Assembly: GCA_027044005.1 (NCBI GenBank)
Contig: JALUDK010000195.1
Location: 1 to 13,738 of the forward strand
Origin: Acidilobaceae archaeon
GTDB taxonomy: Archaea > Thermoproteota > Thermoprotei_A > Sulfolobales > Acidilobaceae
Direction: 5' to 3'
DNA length: 13,738 bases
Shown here: positions 7,063 to 13,738 of the stretch, one piece after another
Position numbering within the stretch: the first letter of the stretch is position 1
How the letters are laid out: every line of letters starts with the position of its first letter
The notes under the pieces: model-generated
The model's database searches: none
Told to the model about the DNA's origin: nothing
What the model saw: the letters and a program-made list of their open reading frames with translations, nothing else
Position numbers and translations under genes: made by a program

Positions 7063-7079
7063 AGAAAACCCATTTAAAT
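7063..7079 (+). promoter_or_regulatory. Probable BRE and TATA box of the sugar ABC operon
   Basis: GAAAA (7063-7067) is followed by CATTTAAAT (7071-7079), a purine-rich BRE-like element with a TATA box. A start about 25 bases downstream falls near 7100, within an AT-rich stretch (7091-7107), and keeps the SD GGGGTG (7108-7113) in the transcript. Further AT-rich cores at 7010-7018 and 7091-7100 are alternatives; the latter would leave almost no leader. Confidence 0.5.
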
Positions 7080-7107
7080 GCTAGCCCCTTCTAATATATT
7101 TAATATA

Positions 7108-7113
7108 GGGGTG
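7108..7113 (+). promoter_or_regulatory. Shine-Dalgarno site deciding the start of the solute-binding protein gene
   Basis: GGGGTG lies nine bases before GTG 7123. Its own GTG (7111) is in frame, as is an ATG at 7078, but both would put extra residues in front of a good signal peptide, and the ATG overlaps the TATA box. Confidence 0.55.
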
Positions 7114-7122
7114 AATTGTGAA

Positions 7123-8973
7123 GTGAGGCCAAAAAGAATACTAGCGGCGATGCTACTGGTCGCACTGTTCATCCTACCCGCCGCCTCGGCAGGGCTTGGC
7201 ATCATTGCTAGCAGCGCTGCCCCAGGCCTAACCGGGGACTTCAGGACCGACGCAGTCAACCTAGGCAGGTACCTGGAGGGTAAGGGCGTCAATGAGGTTA
7301 AGTACAGTGTCATGGCTGCCGGGGACCCCAACAGCGTGATGAGGATGTATGGCATAGTGGAGGGTGCTGCTAAGATAAACAAGATCTGGGAGGAAGAGGG
7401 CATCAATGTCAGGATAAAGATAGACACTATCTGGGAGCCCGACTTCAAGAAGCAGTTCGACAACTTCGTCGCCCAGTACGAGCTAGGGCAGAACGGAGAC
7501 TTCTTCGTAAACAGCTACGTCTACATAGCCACCCTCGTCAACGATGGCAGGCTCCTAGACATAACTGACTGGGTAAAGGCGTACTGGGACACAGTGTTCA
7601 GCGACTTCTACAAGCCGCTAATGGAGGCGGCCCAGTACAAGGGCAAGTACTACGCCGTCCCCCAGGATACTGAGGCCAGGCCCCTATACATAAGGAAGGA
7701 CGTCGCAGCATGCATGGGCTGGAACCTGGAGGGCCTAGATGAGAAGGTCAAGGCCGGCGAGTTCACCTGGAAGGACGTCTACATGAAGGCCAAGGAGGCC
7801 GTAGACAAGGGATGCTCCAAGTGGGGCCTCATACACAGGAAGGGCAGCGCCCACCCAGACCTAATACAGTTCATATTCGCCTTCGGAGGCAGCCTATACG
7901 ACCCGCAGACTGGGAAGCTTGTCGTTGACAGGGAGGCGGTGTACAAGTGGCTGGCAACCGAGAAGGCGTTCGCAGACGCCAACCTCCTGCCAAGGGACAT
8001 ACTAGAGTGGGACTGGGCAACCCAGATACACCCGACCATAGTAGGCGAGAAGGGCACACTCTTCGACATAGGAGGCACATGGTACTGGACCGAGTGGCAG
8101 ACCAAGGACTACTACCAGGACCCGAAGACCGGGGAGAAGAGGCCCCTAACCCCACAGGAGGTCCAGGAGAAGTTCTACTACACCCTGTTCCCGGCCGGCG
8201 AGCCGGGCAAGGACCCGGTGACCCTGAGCCAGCCATTCATGTGGATGATAGCAGCCAACGCCGGCAAGGACAACCCTGGCTACGATGATCCCGAGATGAA
8301 GGACGCCTACCAGAAGCTAGCGTTCCTCATAGTAGTCGGGGCCAGCGACCCGGAGATCAACGCTATACACAGCATCATAAGCGCCCACGTCCCGGTCAGG
8401 AAGGCCGCCGCGGCTCTGCTGGAGGATGAGCAGTGGATACAGAAGCTGAGGAACCTCGACCTAGACCTTACGGAGGAGACCAAGAACGCTATAAGGGAGA
8501 TAGTTGCAAAGACCGCCGACCCGATCAACATCAAGTTCCTAGCCAGCGTGAGCTACATGCTAGACTACACCAAGCTAGCCCCAAGCCACCCGTACTACAG
8601 CAAGCTAGCCGGAGTATTCAAGGACGCCGTGGACAGGGTACTCAAGGGCCAGTCAAGCCCTGAGGACGCGATCAAGTACATAGAGAACAAGGTCAAGGCC
8701 GACCCTGACCTGAGGGGCAACGTGGAGTTCAAGGGCACTATACCCAAGGGATGGAAGCTAGTCGAGGAGACGAAGCCGGCGGAGACCAAGACTGAGACCC
8801 AGCAGACACAGGCGCAGGAGACCCAGCAGCAGGCAACCGAGCAGGCACAGGAGACCATGGAGGAGACCACCACGGGCCAGGCCGAGGAGGGGGGCGGCTT
8901 CTCTACAGCGCTACTGGCCATAGTAGTAATCATAGTGGTAGCAGCTGCCGCGTACTTCCTACTGAGGAAGTAG
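7123..8973 (+). CDS. ABC sugar transporter, membrane-tethered solute-binding protein
   Basis: Captures a carbohydrate outside the membrane and delivers it to the two permeases encoded downstream. From GTG 7123 the protein has 616 residues, longer than bacterial relatives (about 400-450). It starts with a signal peptide: RPKR, a hydrophobic core and an ASA-G cleavage site near residue 23. The mature part has the SBP_bac_1-like fold, with YYAVPQDTEARPLYIRKD as a hinge-type segment and aromatic-rich GTWYWTEWQ, likely stacking on sugar rings. At the C-terminus a Thr/Gln/Glu-rich linker (about 548-590) precedes a final helix (about 592-613) ending in LLRK, an anchor arrangement known for archaeal binding proteins; the threonines could carry glycans. 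There is no lipobox cysteine. Two cysteines (AACMGW, KGCSK) might form a disulfide. C-ending codons dominate, in keeping with high expression. It is the first gene of the operon. The substrate is not identifiable. Confidence 0.88.
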   Translation: MRPKRILAAMLLVALFILPAASAGLGIIASSAAPGLTGDFRTDAVNLGRYLEGKGVNEVKYSVMAAGDPNSVMRMYGIVEGAAKINKIWEEEGINVRIKIDTIWEPDFKKQFDNFVAQYELGQNGDFFVNSYVYIATLVNDGRLLDITDWVKAYWDTVFSDFYKPLMEAAQYKGKYYAVPQDTEARPLYIRKDVAACMGWNLEGLDEKVKAGEFTWKDVYMKAKEAVDKGCSKWGLIHRKGSAHPDLIQFIFAFGGSLYDPQTGKLVVDREAVYKWLATEKAFADANLLPRDILEWDWATQIHPTIVGEKGTLFDIGGTWYWTEWQTKDYYQDPKTGEKRPLTPQEVQEKFYYTLFPAGEPGKDPVTLSQPFMWMIAANAGKDNPGYDDPEMKDAYQKLAFLIVVGASDPEINAIHSIISAHVPVRKAAAALLEDEQWIQKLRNLDLDLTEETKNAIREIVAKTADPINIKFLASVSYMLDYTKLAPSHPYYSKLAGVFKDAVDRVLKGQSSPEDAIKYIENKVKADPDLRGNVEFKGTIPKGWKLVEETKPAETKTETQQTQAQETQQQATEQAQETMEETTTGQAEEGGGFSTALLAIVVIIVVAAAAYFLLRK

Positions 8974-8983
8974 GTGCCCAAAC

Positions 8984-9925
8984 TTGGCTAGGAGGGGTAG
9001 GCAAGCCCTCTTTTTTCTCCTTCCCATGCTTATACTAGTCGTGGCCTTCTACATCCTGCCTCTAATCCTCACAGCCTGGATAAGCTTCACGCCCCTAACC
9101 AACTGGAGGGTCAGGGACCAGCTCGACGACTTCGTCGGTCTGGAGAACTATGTCAACCTATACTACCTGGCAAGGTATGACCCGGACTTCCACAAGGTTC
9201 TACAGACAACCCTGGTATTCGTCACGTTCACACTCTTCATAAACGTGGTGGGGGGCCTGGTGCTGGCTATACTCACCTACCTGATCGACGAGAGGATATC
9301 CCTAGCCTACAGGCTGCTATGGCTACTACCAAGGATGACTCCCCTAGCCGTCTTCGGCCTACTGTGGTACTACTTCTTCTACGGTGGCCCCCAGGGGACC
9401 CTTAACTCGTTCCTCCTTAAGCTGGGGGTTATAGATGAGCCGGTTAGGTGGGGCACCGACCCTGCTATGCTACCCTACTCTGCGTGGGCTATCATAGTGT
9501 TCGTGAACGGGCTGGTAGGGGTAAGCTACGGTATGATCATATTCTACTCTGCATTCAAGAATATACCCAGGGAGCTTATTATAGCTGCTAGGGTCGACGG
9601 GGCTAGGACCTGGGAGGTTATACGCCACATACTAGTACCCATGGTCAGATGGCACATAGTATTCGTCACCGTGTGGCAGCTGCTCAGCCTGATAACAAGC
9701 TACACCCACCTCTTCGTCCTGGTCCAATGGAGTGTTGTTGATAAGTGGTATGGCACCACCCTGGCCCTCTACGTGTTCAACACCGCGTTCTTCGACGTGA
9801 AGAACCAGGGCTTCGCTGCTGCCGCGGCCGTGATCCTCGTGATTATAGGCAGTATCCTCGGCCTTGTCACGCTCAGGATCATGAGGTTCAGCCAGATGAT
9901 ATCCCCACCCCGGGGTGATATATGA
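8984..9925 (+). CDS. ABC sugar transporter permease 1 (MalF/UgpA-like)
   Basis: One half of the membrane channel of the CUT1-type importer. It has 313 residues with about six hydrophobic helices (first at 8-32, then from 73 on) and no long N-terminal extension. The EAA loop that docks on the ATPase is at about residues 197-220: ELIIAARVDGARTWEVIRH, with the family's DGA core intact. TTG 8984 is supported by GGTG (8973-8976), seven bases upstream and overlapping the stop of the preceding gene; only ten bases separate the two frames. Its stop overlaps the start of permease 2 (ATGA). The MalF-like call rests on the EAA loop, helix count and gene order. Substrate specificity cannot be read from the sequence. 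Confidence 0.9.
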   Translation: MARRGRQALFFLLPMLILVVAFYILPLILTAWISFTPLTNWRVRDQLDDFVGLENYVNLYYLARYDPDFHKVLQTTLVFVTFTLFINVVGGLVLAILTYLIDERISLAYRLLWLLPRMTPLAVFGLLWYYFFYGGPQGTLNSFLLKLGVIDEPVRWGTDPAMLPYSAWAIIVFVNGLVGVSYGMIIFYSAFKNIPRELIIAARVDGARTWEVIRHILVPMVRWHIVFVTVWQLLSLITSYTHLFVLVQWSVVDKWYGTTLALYVFNTAFFDVKNQGFAAAAAVILVIIGSILGLVTLRIMRFSQMISPPRGDI

Positions 9926-10833
9926 TGGGTGAAGGTATAGGGGAGGGAGGCCCCCTGGTTAGGGGCTCTATGGGCATCGTGATAATTCTAGCACTCCTCA
10001 TCGCCAGTCTCCCGATAATCATGACCTACTCTACCCTGATACTAACAAGCTTCGCTAACACGATAGTGTCAAGCCCGTGGGTGAAGTTCAGGTTCACGCT
10101 CGAGAACTGGAGGCTATTCCTCGAGGGCAAGCTGGCCCCTACCGCCGGGGTTGTCTACACGCCCGAGGATATACTGAGGTTCATTGTGAACACTGCAATA
10201 GTGGCTGGGGGCGTGACCCTGGTGGTCCTGGCCGCCAGCGTCACATCGGCCTACGCCTTCTCAAGGATGAACTTCTTCATGCGTAGTGGCATGATGAAGC
10301 TGCTTATACTCCTCCACGCCTTCCCCGGCGTAGCCCTCATAGTAGGTGTCTACGCTATCTACGTGTTCCTAAACAGCTACATCCCAAGGGACTACAGCGT
10401 CTACTATAGCTTCATCTTCGTGATAATAGCGAGGGCGAGCCTCGAGATACCCATGGCCATATGGATCCTCAAGGGCTTCTTCGACAGGGTCCCCTGGGAG
10501 CTGGAGTGGGCTACGATAGTGGATGGGGGGAGCAGGCTGACCGCCCTCAGGACCGCCGTGCTCCCCCTGGTGAAGCCTGGGATAGCCGCGGTTGCCATAT
10601 TCGCATTCCTAGCCGGGTGGGAGGACCTTATATACGTCCTAGTCTTCCTACCTCCACACGAGAAGACGCTGGCAACCTACATAGAGAGCCAGCTGGGGAG
10701 CGGTACCCTGGAGACGACGTACCTACCCGTCGTGGCCGCCGCGGGCACCCTCTATTTAATACCCACAATCATCTTCTTCGTAGTGACGCAGAGGCTACTA
10801 CTCGAGACAATGAGCGGGGGCCTGAAGGGGTGA
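9922..10833 (+). CDS. ABC sugar transporter permease 2 (MalG/UgpE-like)
   Basis: The second permease of the importer, 303 residues with about six helices. The EAA loop is at about 191-216 (ELEWATIVDGGSRLTALRT), reading E-W-A and DGG instead of the more usual E-A-A and DGA; both lie within family variation. It overlaps permease 1 by four bases (ATGA), typical of translational coupling. A second ATG at 9925 sits seven bases after the SD GGGGTG (9912-9917) and may be the true start, removing one residue. The N-terminal 15 residues are glycine-rich and poorly hydrophobic before helix 1 (17-42). It acts with permease 1 in the cytoplasmic membrane and with the ATPase encoded next. Confidence 0.9.
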   Translation: MMGEGIGEGGPLVRGSMGIVIILALLIASLPIIMTYSTLILTSFANTIVSSPWVKFRFTLENWRLFLEGKLAPTAGVVYTPEDILRFIVNTAIVAGGVTLVVLAASVTSAYAFSRMNFFMRSGMMKLLILLHAFPGVALIVGVYAIYVFLNSYIPRDYSVYYSFIFVIIARASLEIPMAIWILKGFFDRVPWELEWATIVDGGSRLTALRTAVLPLVKPGIAAVAIFAFLAGWEDLIYVLVFLPPHEKTLATYIESQLGSGTLETTYLPVVAAAGTLYLIPTIIFFVVTQRLLLETMSGGLKG

Positions 10834-10835
10834 TC
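10827..10835 (+). promoter_or_regulatory. Shine-Dalgarno site for the ATPase gene
   Basis: GGGGTGATC includes the full GGTGATC complement of the archaeal 16S rRNA tail and spans the stop codon of permease 2. It lies five bases before ATG 10841. It is the best SD in the window and suggests strong translation of the ATPase. Confidence 0.6.
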
Positions 10836-10840
10836 CTAGA

Positions 10841-11965
10841 ATGGTAGAGGTGAGGCTGGAGGGGGTCACAAAGAGGTTCGGAAGGGTCACAGCTGTCAAC
10901 AACGTCAACCTAACCTTCGGGGACGGAGAGTTCACCGCCCTCCTCGGCCCCTCGGGTAGCGGGAAGAGCACCATACTATACCTCGTGGCTGGGATATACA
11001 AGCCAAGCAAGGGGAGGATATACTTCGGCGACCGCGACGTCACCGACCTGATGCCCAACGAGAGGAACATAGGACTAGTATTCCAGAACTACGCCCTCTA
11101 CCCCCACATGACCGTCTACGACAACATAGCATTCCCCCTAAAGCTGAGGAAGACCCCGCCAGAGGTGATAAGGGACAAGGTCCTAGAGGTGGCGAAGTTC
11201 CTCCACATACACGAGCTCCTAGACAGGTACCCCGCCCAGCTGAGCGGGGGACAGCAGCAGAGGGTGGCCCTAGCCAGGGCCCTGGTAAAGGAGCCGGAGG
11301 TCCTTCTCCTAGACGAGCCCCTCAGCAACCTAGATGCCCTCCTGAGGATCAAGATTAGGAGCGAGCTGAAGAGGATACAGAAGGAGCTGGGCGTGACTGC
11401 TATCTACGTGACCCACGACCAGAGCGAGGCGCTGGCTATGGCTGATAAGGTGGTCGTGATAAACCGGGGGGTTATACAGCAGGAGGCGCCACCCGACACT
11501 ATATACAATGAGCCCAGGAACGTGTTCGTTGCCAGCTTCATAGGCTCGCCCCCGGCGAACATATTCCCCGCCACGATGGACTACACCGAGGAGCCTTGCA
11601 TAAACCTGCCCGGCGGCACCAGGCACTGCGTCGAGGACGAGTACGCGGGCGTGCTGTGGAGGATGAAGCCCAGCAAGGTCATAGTAGGCTTCAGGCCGGA
11701 GCATGCTGAGATAGTGGAGAACCCCGTGGACGGGAGGCCGGTGATAGTGGGCGAGGTCTACACCGTGGAGCCCCTGGGGAGGGAGAATATAGTCACGGTG
11801 GCCTCAGAGGACATACACCTCAAGGTTATAACGCCGCCGGAGGTAAGGCCGGAGGCGGGGGAGCTGGTCTACGTTGCGGTGGAGAAGGGTAAGCTTATGC
11901 TATTCGACCCCCAGACTGAGGTAAACCTTAGGTATATAGCAAGGGAGTGGAGCCAGGGTGGCTAG
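10841..11965 (+). CDS. ABC sugar transporter ATP-binding protein (MalK/UgpC-like)
   Basis: The cytoplasmic ATPase that powers the importer, probably as a homodimer. At 374 residues it has the full CUT1 length. Motifs: Walker A GPSGSGKST (36-44), Q-loop VFQNYALYPHM (80-90, Q82), signature LSGGQQQR (134-141), Walker B LLLDEP (155-160) and switch H192 in VTHDQSEA. The C-terminal third is a TOBE/OB-type regulatory domain containing VGFRPEHAEI, typical of MalK/UgpC-like proteins. A segment with two cysteines ten residues apart (C253, C263, around NLPGGTR) could form a stabilising disulfide, as seen in some thermophilic crenarchaeal cytosolic proteins. Its stop lies 8 bases inside the next gene, so the unknown 174-residue protein is tightly coupled to it. 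All catalytic residues are present. Such ATPases may serve more than one importer. Confidence 0.94.
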   Translation: MVEVRLEGVTKRFGRVTAVNNVNLTFGDGEFTALLGPSGSGKSTILYLVAGIYKPSKGRIYFGDRDVTDLMPNERNIGLVFQNYALYPHMTVYDNIAFPLKLRKTPPEVIRDKVLEVAKFLHIHELLDRYPAQLSGGQQQRVALARALVKEPEVLLLDEPLSNLDALLRIKIRSELKRIQKELGVTAIYVTHDQSEALAMADKVVVINRGVIQQEAPPDTIYNEPRNVFVASFIGSPPANIFPATMDYTEEPCINLPGGTRHCVEDEYAGVLWRMKPSKVIVGFRPEHAEIVENPVDGRPVIVGEVYTVEPLGRENIVTVASEDIHLKVITPPEVRPEAGELVYVAVEKGKLMLFDPQTEVNLRYIAREWSQGG

Positions 11966-12482
11966 GGTAGACGCTGGGAGCTACATACTCGAGATTCACA
12001 CCATACTATCCATGCCCAACCCCGCCTCGATACTAGACTGGGCTCTAACTGAGGCCAGCCTAGTCACGAGCCCGGCGCTCGTCTACGTTGAGAGGCCAAG
12101 GCTCAGGCTAGCCGTAGGCCCTGGTAGCCTTGTCTCCGAGAGCGAGCCCCCACTGCCGGCTTACAGGCTAGCCTCCCCCCAGTGGATAGACACCTGCATC
12201 CCCACAGGAGAGCCTAGATACAGGGTGCTAGGGGGCAGGGTGGAGCTGGAGGCTACTGTGGAGGCTAGGGAGGTGAAGGATCTAGCCGCTCTCCTTGTAA
12301 ACGGGGTTAGGGGGCGCCACATCCTCTCAGGCGAGGAGGGAGAGGCCTACGCTGTCGCTGGGGGGTACAAGGTCCTCGACTGGGCACCCGGGGAGGGCTA
12401 CCTACTCCACGCATCCAGCGGCGAGGCTTATAGGAGGTTATCCTATATAGCCCCCCTTGCATCCACATGCACAAGGCGATGA
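11958..12482 (+). CDS. Unrecognised 174-residue protein coupled to the sugar ABC operon
   Basis: I do not recognise this family. The frame starts at GTG 11958, overlaps the end of the ATPase gene by 8 bases, and has GGAGTGG (11944-11950) seven bases upstream, so it is very likely translated with the operon. The product is soluble-looking: no signal peptide and no membrane helix. The N-terminal half alternates short strands and a helix (ASILDWALTEASLV). The middle, VELEATVEAREVKDLAALLVNGV, looks like a strand-helix unit. The C-terminal part has several GEG/GEE turns (SGEEGEAYAVAGGY, PGEGYLL). Two cysteines occur (WIDTCIPTG; STCTRR at the end). There is no HTH or nucleotide-binding motif. It could be an accessory or regulatory factor of the importer, or a sugar-modifying enzyme; position is the only evidence. 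Nothing suggests a pseudogene. Confidence 0.65.
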   Translation: MARVDAGSYILEIHTILSMPNPASILDWALTEASLVTSPALVYVERPRLRLAVGPGSLVSESEPPLPAYRLASPQWIDTCIPTGEPRYRVLGGRVELEATVEAREVKDLAALLVNGVRGRHILSGEEGEAYAVAGGYKVLDWAPGEGYLLHASSGEAYRRLSYIAPLASTCTRR

Positions 12483-12530
12483 CCGTAGCTACCCTACACC
12501 GACCCGGGGTGCTGATGGGGATCACCGACC

Positions 12531-12866
12531 ATGGAGGAGCCGCAGCCGCTCAGGGGTTTGCCTAGGAGGAGGGAGGTTGCAGCCCTATACCTGCTCTACA
12601 CCCTTGGGGAGCTGGAGCTGGGCGAGGCGATAAGCCTCCTCTCCCGGCGCCTCTGCATGACACGTAGGACCTCTCATGGCGTGATTAAGAGGCTCCGCCG
12701 CCTGGGCTTGGTTAAGTACCGGCGGGGTTCTGGTGGCGTGATCCTGATCCGTGCAGTATCCCCTGAGGAGCTGGTTAGGGCTATAGCTGAGCCCTATATA
12801 GCGGGTAGGGGTGGGGATGAGGATGGCTGTACTCGCGGACCCCGGCGTGGCCGGGGTGTGAAGTAG
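12531..12866 (+). CDS. Small winged-helix DNA-binding protein
   Basis: A 111-residue basic protein likely to bind DNA. Residues 14-63 fit a helix-turn-helix: EVAALYLLYTLG, then LGEAISLLSRRL, then the recognition-like TSHGVIKRLRRLGLVKYRR, followed by a wing strand, GSGGVILIRAV (66-76). This is the layout of MarR/ArsR-like winged helices, but no effector domain is present. The C-terminus is a Gly/Arg-rich tail (GPRRGRGVK). It lies 48 bases after the unknown operon gene on the same strand with no clear promoter between, so it may be the last gene of the sugar operon and control it. ATG 12531 lacks a strong SD: GGGGAT at 12517-12522 is the nearest candidate, and GGGGTG at 12506-12511 is far. A start a few codons downstream is possible. 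The specific family was not recognised. Confidence 0.6.
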   Translation: MEEPQPLRGLPRRREVAALYLLYTLGELELGEAISLLSRRLCMTRRTSHGVIKRLRRLGLVKYRRGSGGVILIRAVSPEELVRAIAEPYIAGRGGDEDGCTRGPRRGRGVK

Positions 12867-12921
12867 CCTTTAAGTACTGACCCTTCGCCTTGTGCGTGTA
12901 TGGCGGCGCTACAACATTAAT
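12867..12921 (+). promoter_or_regulatory. AT-rich promoter candidates for the methyltransferase gene
   Basis: Two candidate TATA boxes lie between the winged-helix gene and the methyltransferase: CCTTTAAGTA (12867-12876) and ACATTAATCC (12913-12922). A start about 25 bases after the second (about 12943) gives a short leader before ATG 12959. The first would give a leader of about 60 bases. The second fits local habits better; the choice is inferential. Confidence 0.35.
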
Positions 12922-12958
12922 CCCCGGCCCGTGCACATCACTTGGGATGGTCGTGGGG

Positions 12959-13669
12959 ATGAGTGGAAGGGGGATTAGGGATATCTGGGACACGATAGTG
13001 TCTAGTATTGAGAGGCTCTCGTCCACAAACTGCTATGAGAGGATAAACCTGCTCGCGAGCCTGGGGCTGGTTAATAGGTATAGGAGGATAGCCGCGCGCC
13101 TCCTCCCATGCAGGGGTACTATACTCGACGCGGGCTGCGGGCCGGGGACCTCGACTGCCGTCCTCCTATCCAGGTGTAAGGGTAGGGCCCGGATCGTGGC
13201 CCTCGACCCCAGCACCTCCATGCTACGCCATGCCCCCTCAGCTCCCTCCTGCATGAGGCTTGGCGGCCGGTTCGAGAAGCTGCCCCTAGCCAGCTCCTCT
13301 ATCGACGGGATCGTAGCCATGTTCAGCTACAGGGATGCTGCTAGCTATGATGAGGCCTTGGAGGAGTTTGCTAGGGTGCTCAAGCCTCGGGGTGTGCTGG
13401 TGGTCCTGGATATATTCAGGCCCACGGGCCTCATAGCTAGGACCCTCCTTAAGGGGTATCTTTACGGTGTTGGGAGGCTGGGCGGCTTGTTGACTATGTG
13501 CCCTGGTGAGGGTAGGAGCTATGCTAGTATTATGTATACGATTGATAGGATGCTTAGTATAGGCGAGATGGAGGAGGCCATGGGCAGGCTCTTCGAGGAG
13601 GTATCAGTCTACCGTGGCCCCTTTATTGCTGTGGTGTGGGGTAGGAAGCCCTCCAGCCCCGCTGGTTAG
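12959..13669 (+). CDS. SAM-dependent class I methyltransferase (UbiE/MenG-like)
   Basis: Transfers a methyl group from S-adenosylmethionine to an unknown acceptor in the cytosol. From ATG 12959 it has 236 residues, near the usual UbiE length. An N-terminal segment, CYERINLLASLGLVNRYRR, resembles the Y-D-x-x-N-x-x-x-S-x-G-x-x-x-x-W/Y-R-R stretch of UbiE/MenG quinone methyltransferases. Motif I is ILDAGCGPG (55-63), the motif II acid is D83 in VALDPS, the post-II segment is EKLPLASSSIDGIVA, and motif III is LKPRGVLVVLDIF. ATG 12959 is preferred because GGGATGGT (12944-12951) lies seven bases upstream and the family begins nearby. In-frame ATG 12947 and TTG 12890 are alternatives that would add residues not typical of the family. 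It could methylate a quinone (crenarchaea use caldariellaquinone- or menaquinone-type quinones) or another small molecule. The neighbours give no hint. Confidence 0.8.
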   Translation: MSGRGIRDIWDTIVSSIERLSSTNCYERINLLASLGLVNRYRRIAARLLPCRGTILDAGCGPGTSTAVLLSRCKGRARIVALDPSTSMLRHAPSAPSCMRLGGRFEKLPLASSSIDGIVAMFSYRDAASYDEALEEFARVLKPRGVLVVLDIFRPTGLIARTLLKGYLYGVGRLGGLLTMCPGEGRSYASIMYTIDRMLSIGEMEEAMGRLFEEVSVYRGPFIAVVWGRKPSSPAG

Positions 13670-13711
13670 GATTAGCCGTCCCTGGGTCTCGAGGGGTGGA
13701 AAGAGGGGGTT

Positions 13712-13730
13712 GGGGCCCGTTGGGGGCCCC
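13712..13730 (+). other. Strong GC hairpin downstream of the methyltransferase gene
   Basis: GGGGCCC (13712-13718) and GGGCCCC (13724-13730) form a perfect 7-base stem around the loop GTTGG. There is no U-run after it, so it is not a classic archaeal or bacterial terminator. It begins 43 bases after the methyltransferase stop and the window ends eight bases later, so it could be a 3' end structure, part of the next gene's leader, or coding sequence. Confidence 0.3.
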
Positions 13731-13738
13731 TGTGGGGC

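Noticed and set aside
7779..8236. Overlapping minus-strand frames inside the solute-binding protein gene
   Set aside because: Compositionally odd products without motifs; no start signals; the plus-strand gene is certain.
12514..12561. Short frame beginning at ATG 12514 just after GGGGTG
   Set aside because: Only 15 codons, the SD is too close to the start, and the frame runs into the winged-helix gene.
1..13738. CRISPR array, IS element, integrase or attachment site
   Set aside because: No regularly spaced repeats, transposase-like protein, terminal inverted repeats or tRNA target were seen; the gene content is ordinary chromosomal.
13691..13738. Start of a further gene after SD-like GAGGGGTG (13691-13698) at TTG 13710
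   Set aside because: Spacing is 11 bases, only nine codons remain before the edge, and the sequence is low-complexity G-rich, so it cannot be supported.

Overview
The window looks like chromosomal DNA of a hyperthermophilic or thermophilic crenarchaeon (Thermoproteota; Desulfurococcales/Acidilobales-like is my guess, not proven). Evidence: GC-rich genes with arginine almost always AGG and isoleucine often ATA; GTG and TTG starts as common as ATG; Shine-Dalgarno (SD) sequences of the GGGGTG/GGTGATC type; AT-rich TATA boxes in very short intergenic gaps; an archaeal tRNA-wyosine enzyme (Taw1); and a solute-binding protein anchored by a C-terminal membrane helix. No tRNA, rRNA, IS element, integrase or CRISPR array was seen.

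Layout. Left edge, minus strand: the N-terminus of argininosuccinate synthase (1-92) and, upstream of it, a B12-binding-type radical SAM protein of the MJ1487-like family (179-1480). A single AT-rich island at about 1521-1530 separates this gene from a divergent plus-strand pair: a large GT-C-like membrane glycosyltransferase (1563-4088) and a membrane-tethered beta-propeller-like protein (4106-5245). These two probably act together at the cell surface. Next come a Taw1 4-demethylwyosine synthase with an altered cysteine pattern (5354-6424) and a small PadR-like regulator preceded by an unusually long, foldable leader (6609-6929).

The right half is a tight carbohydrate ABC-import operon: solute-binding protein (7123-8973), two permeases (8984-9925, 9922-10833), CUT1-type ATPase (10841-11965) and an unrecognised 174-residue protein overlapping the ATPase gene (11958-12482). 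A small winged-helix protein (12531-12866) follows after 48 bases and may be a local regulator. The window ends with a UbiE-like class I methyltransferase (12959-13669) and a strong GC hairpin.

How they work together: the solute-binding protein captures a sugar or oligosaccharide outside the membrane, the two permeases form the channel and the ATPase drives import. Candidate regulators flank the operon on both sides, and dyad sequences lie upstream of its promoter. The sugar cannot be deduced, and no glycosidase lies in the window. I found no wholly new multi-gene system. The best leads are the Taw1 cysteine relocation, the unknown ABC-operon protein and the structured leader.
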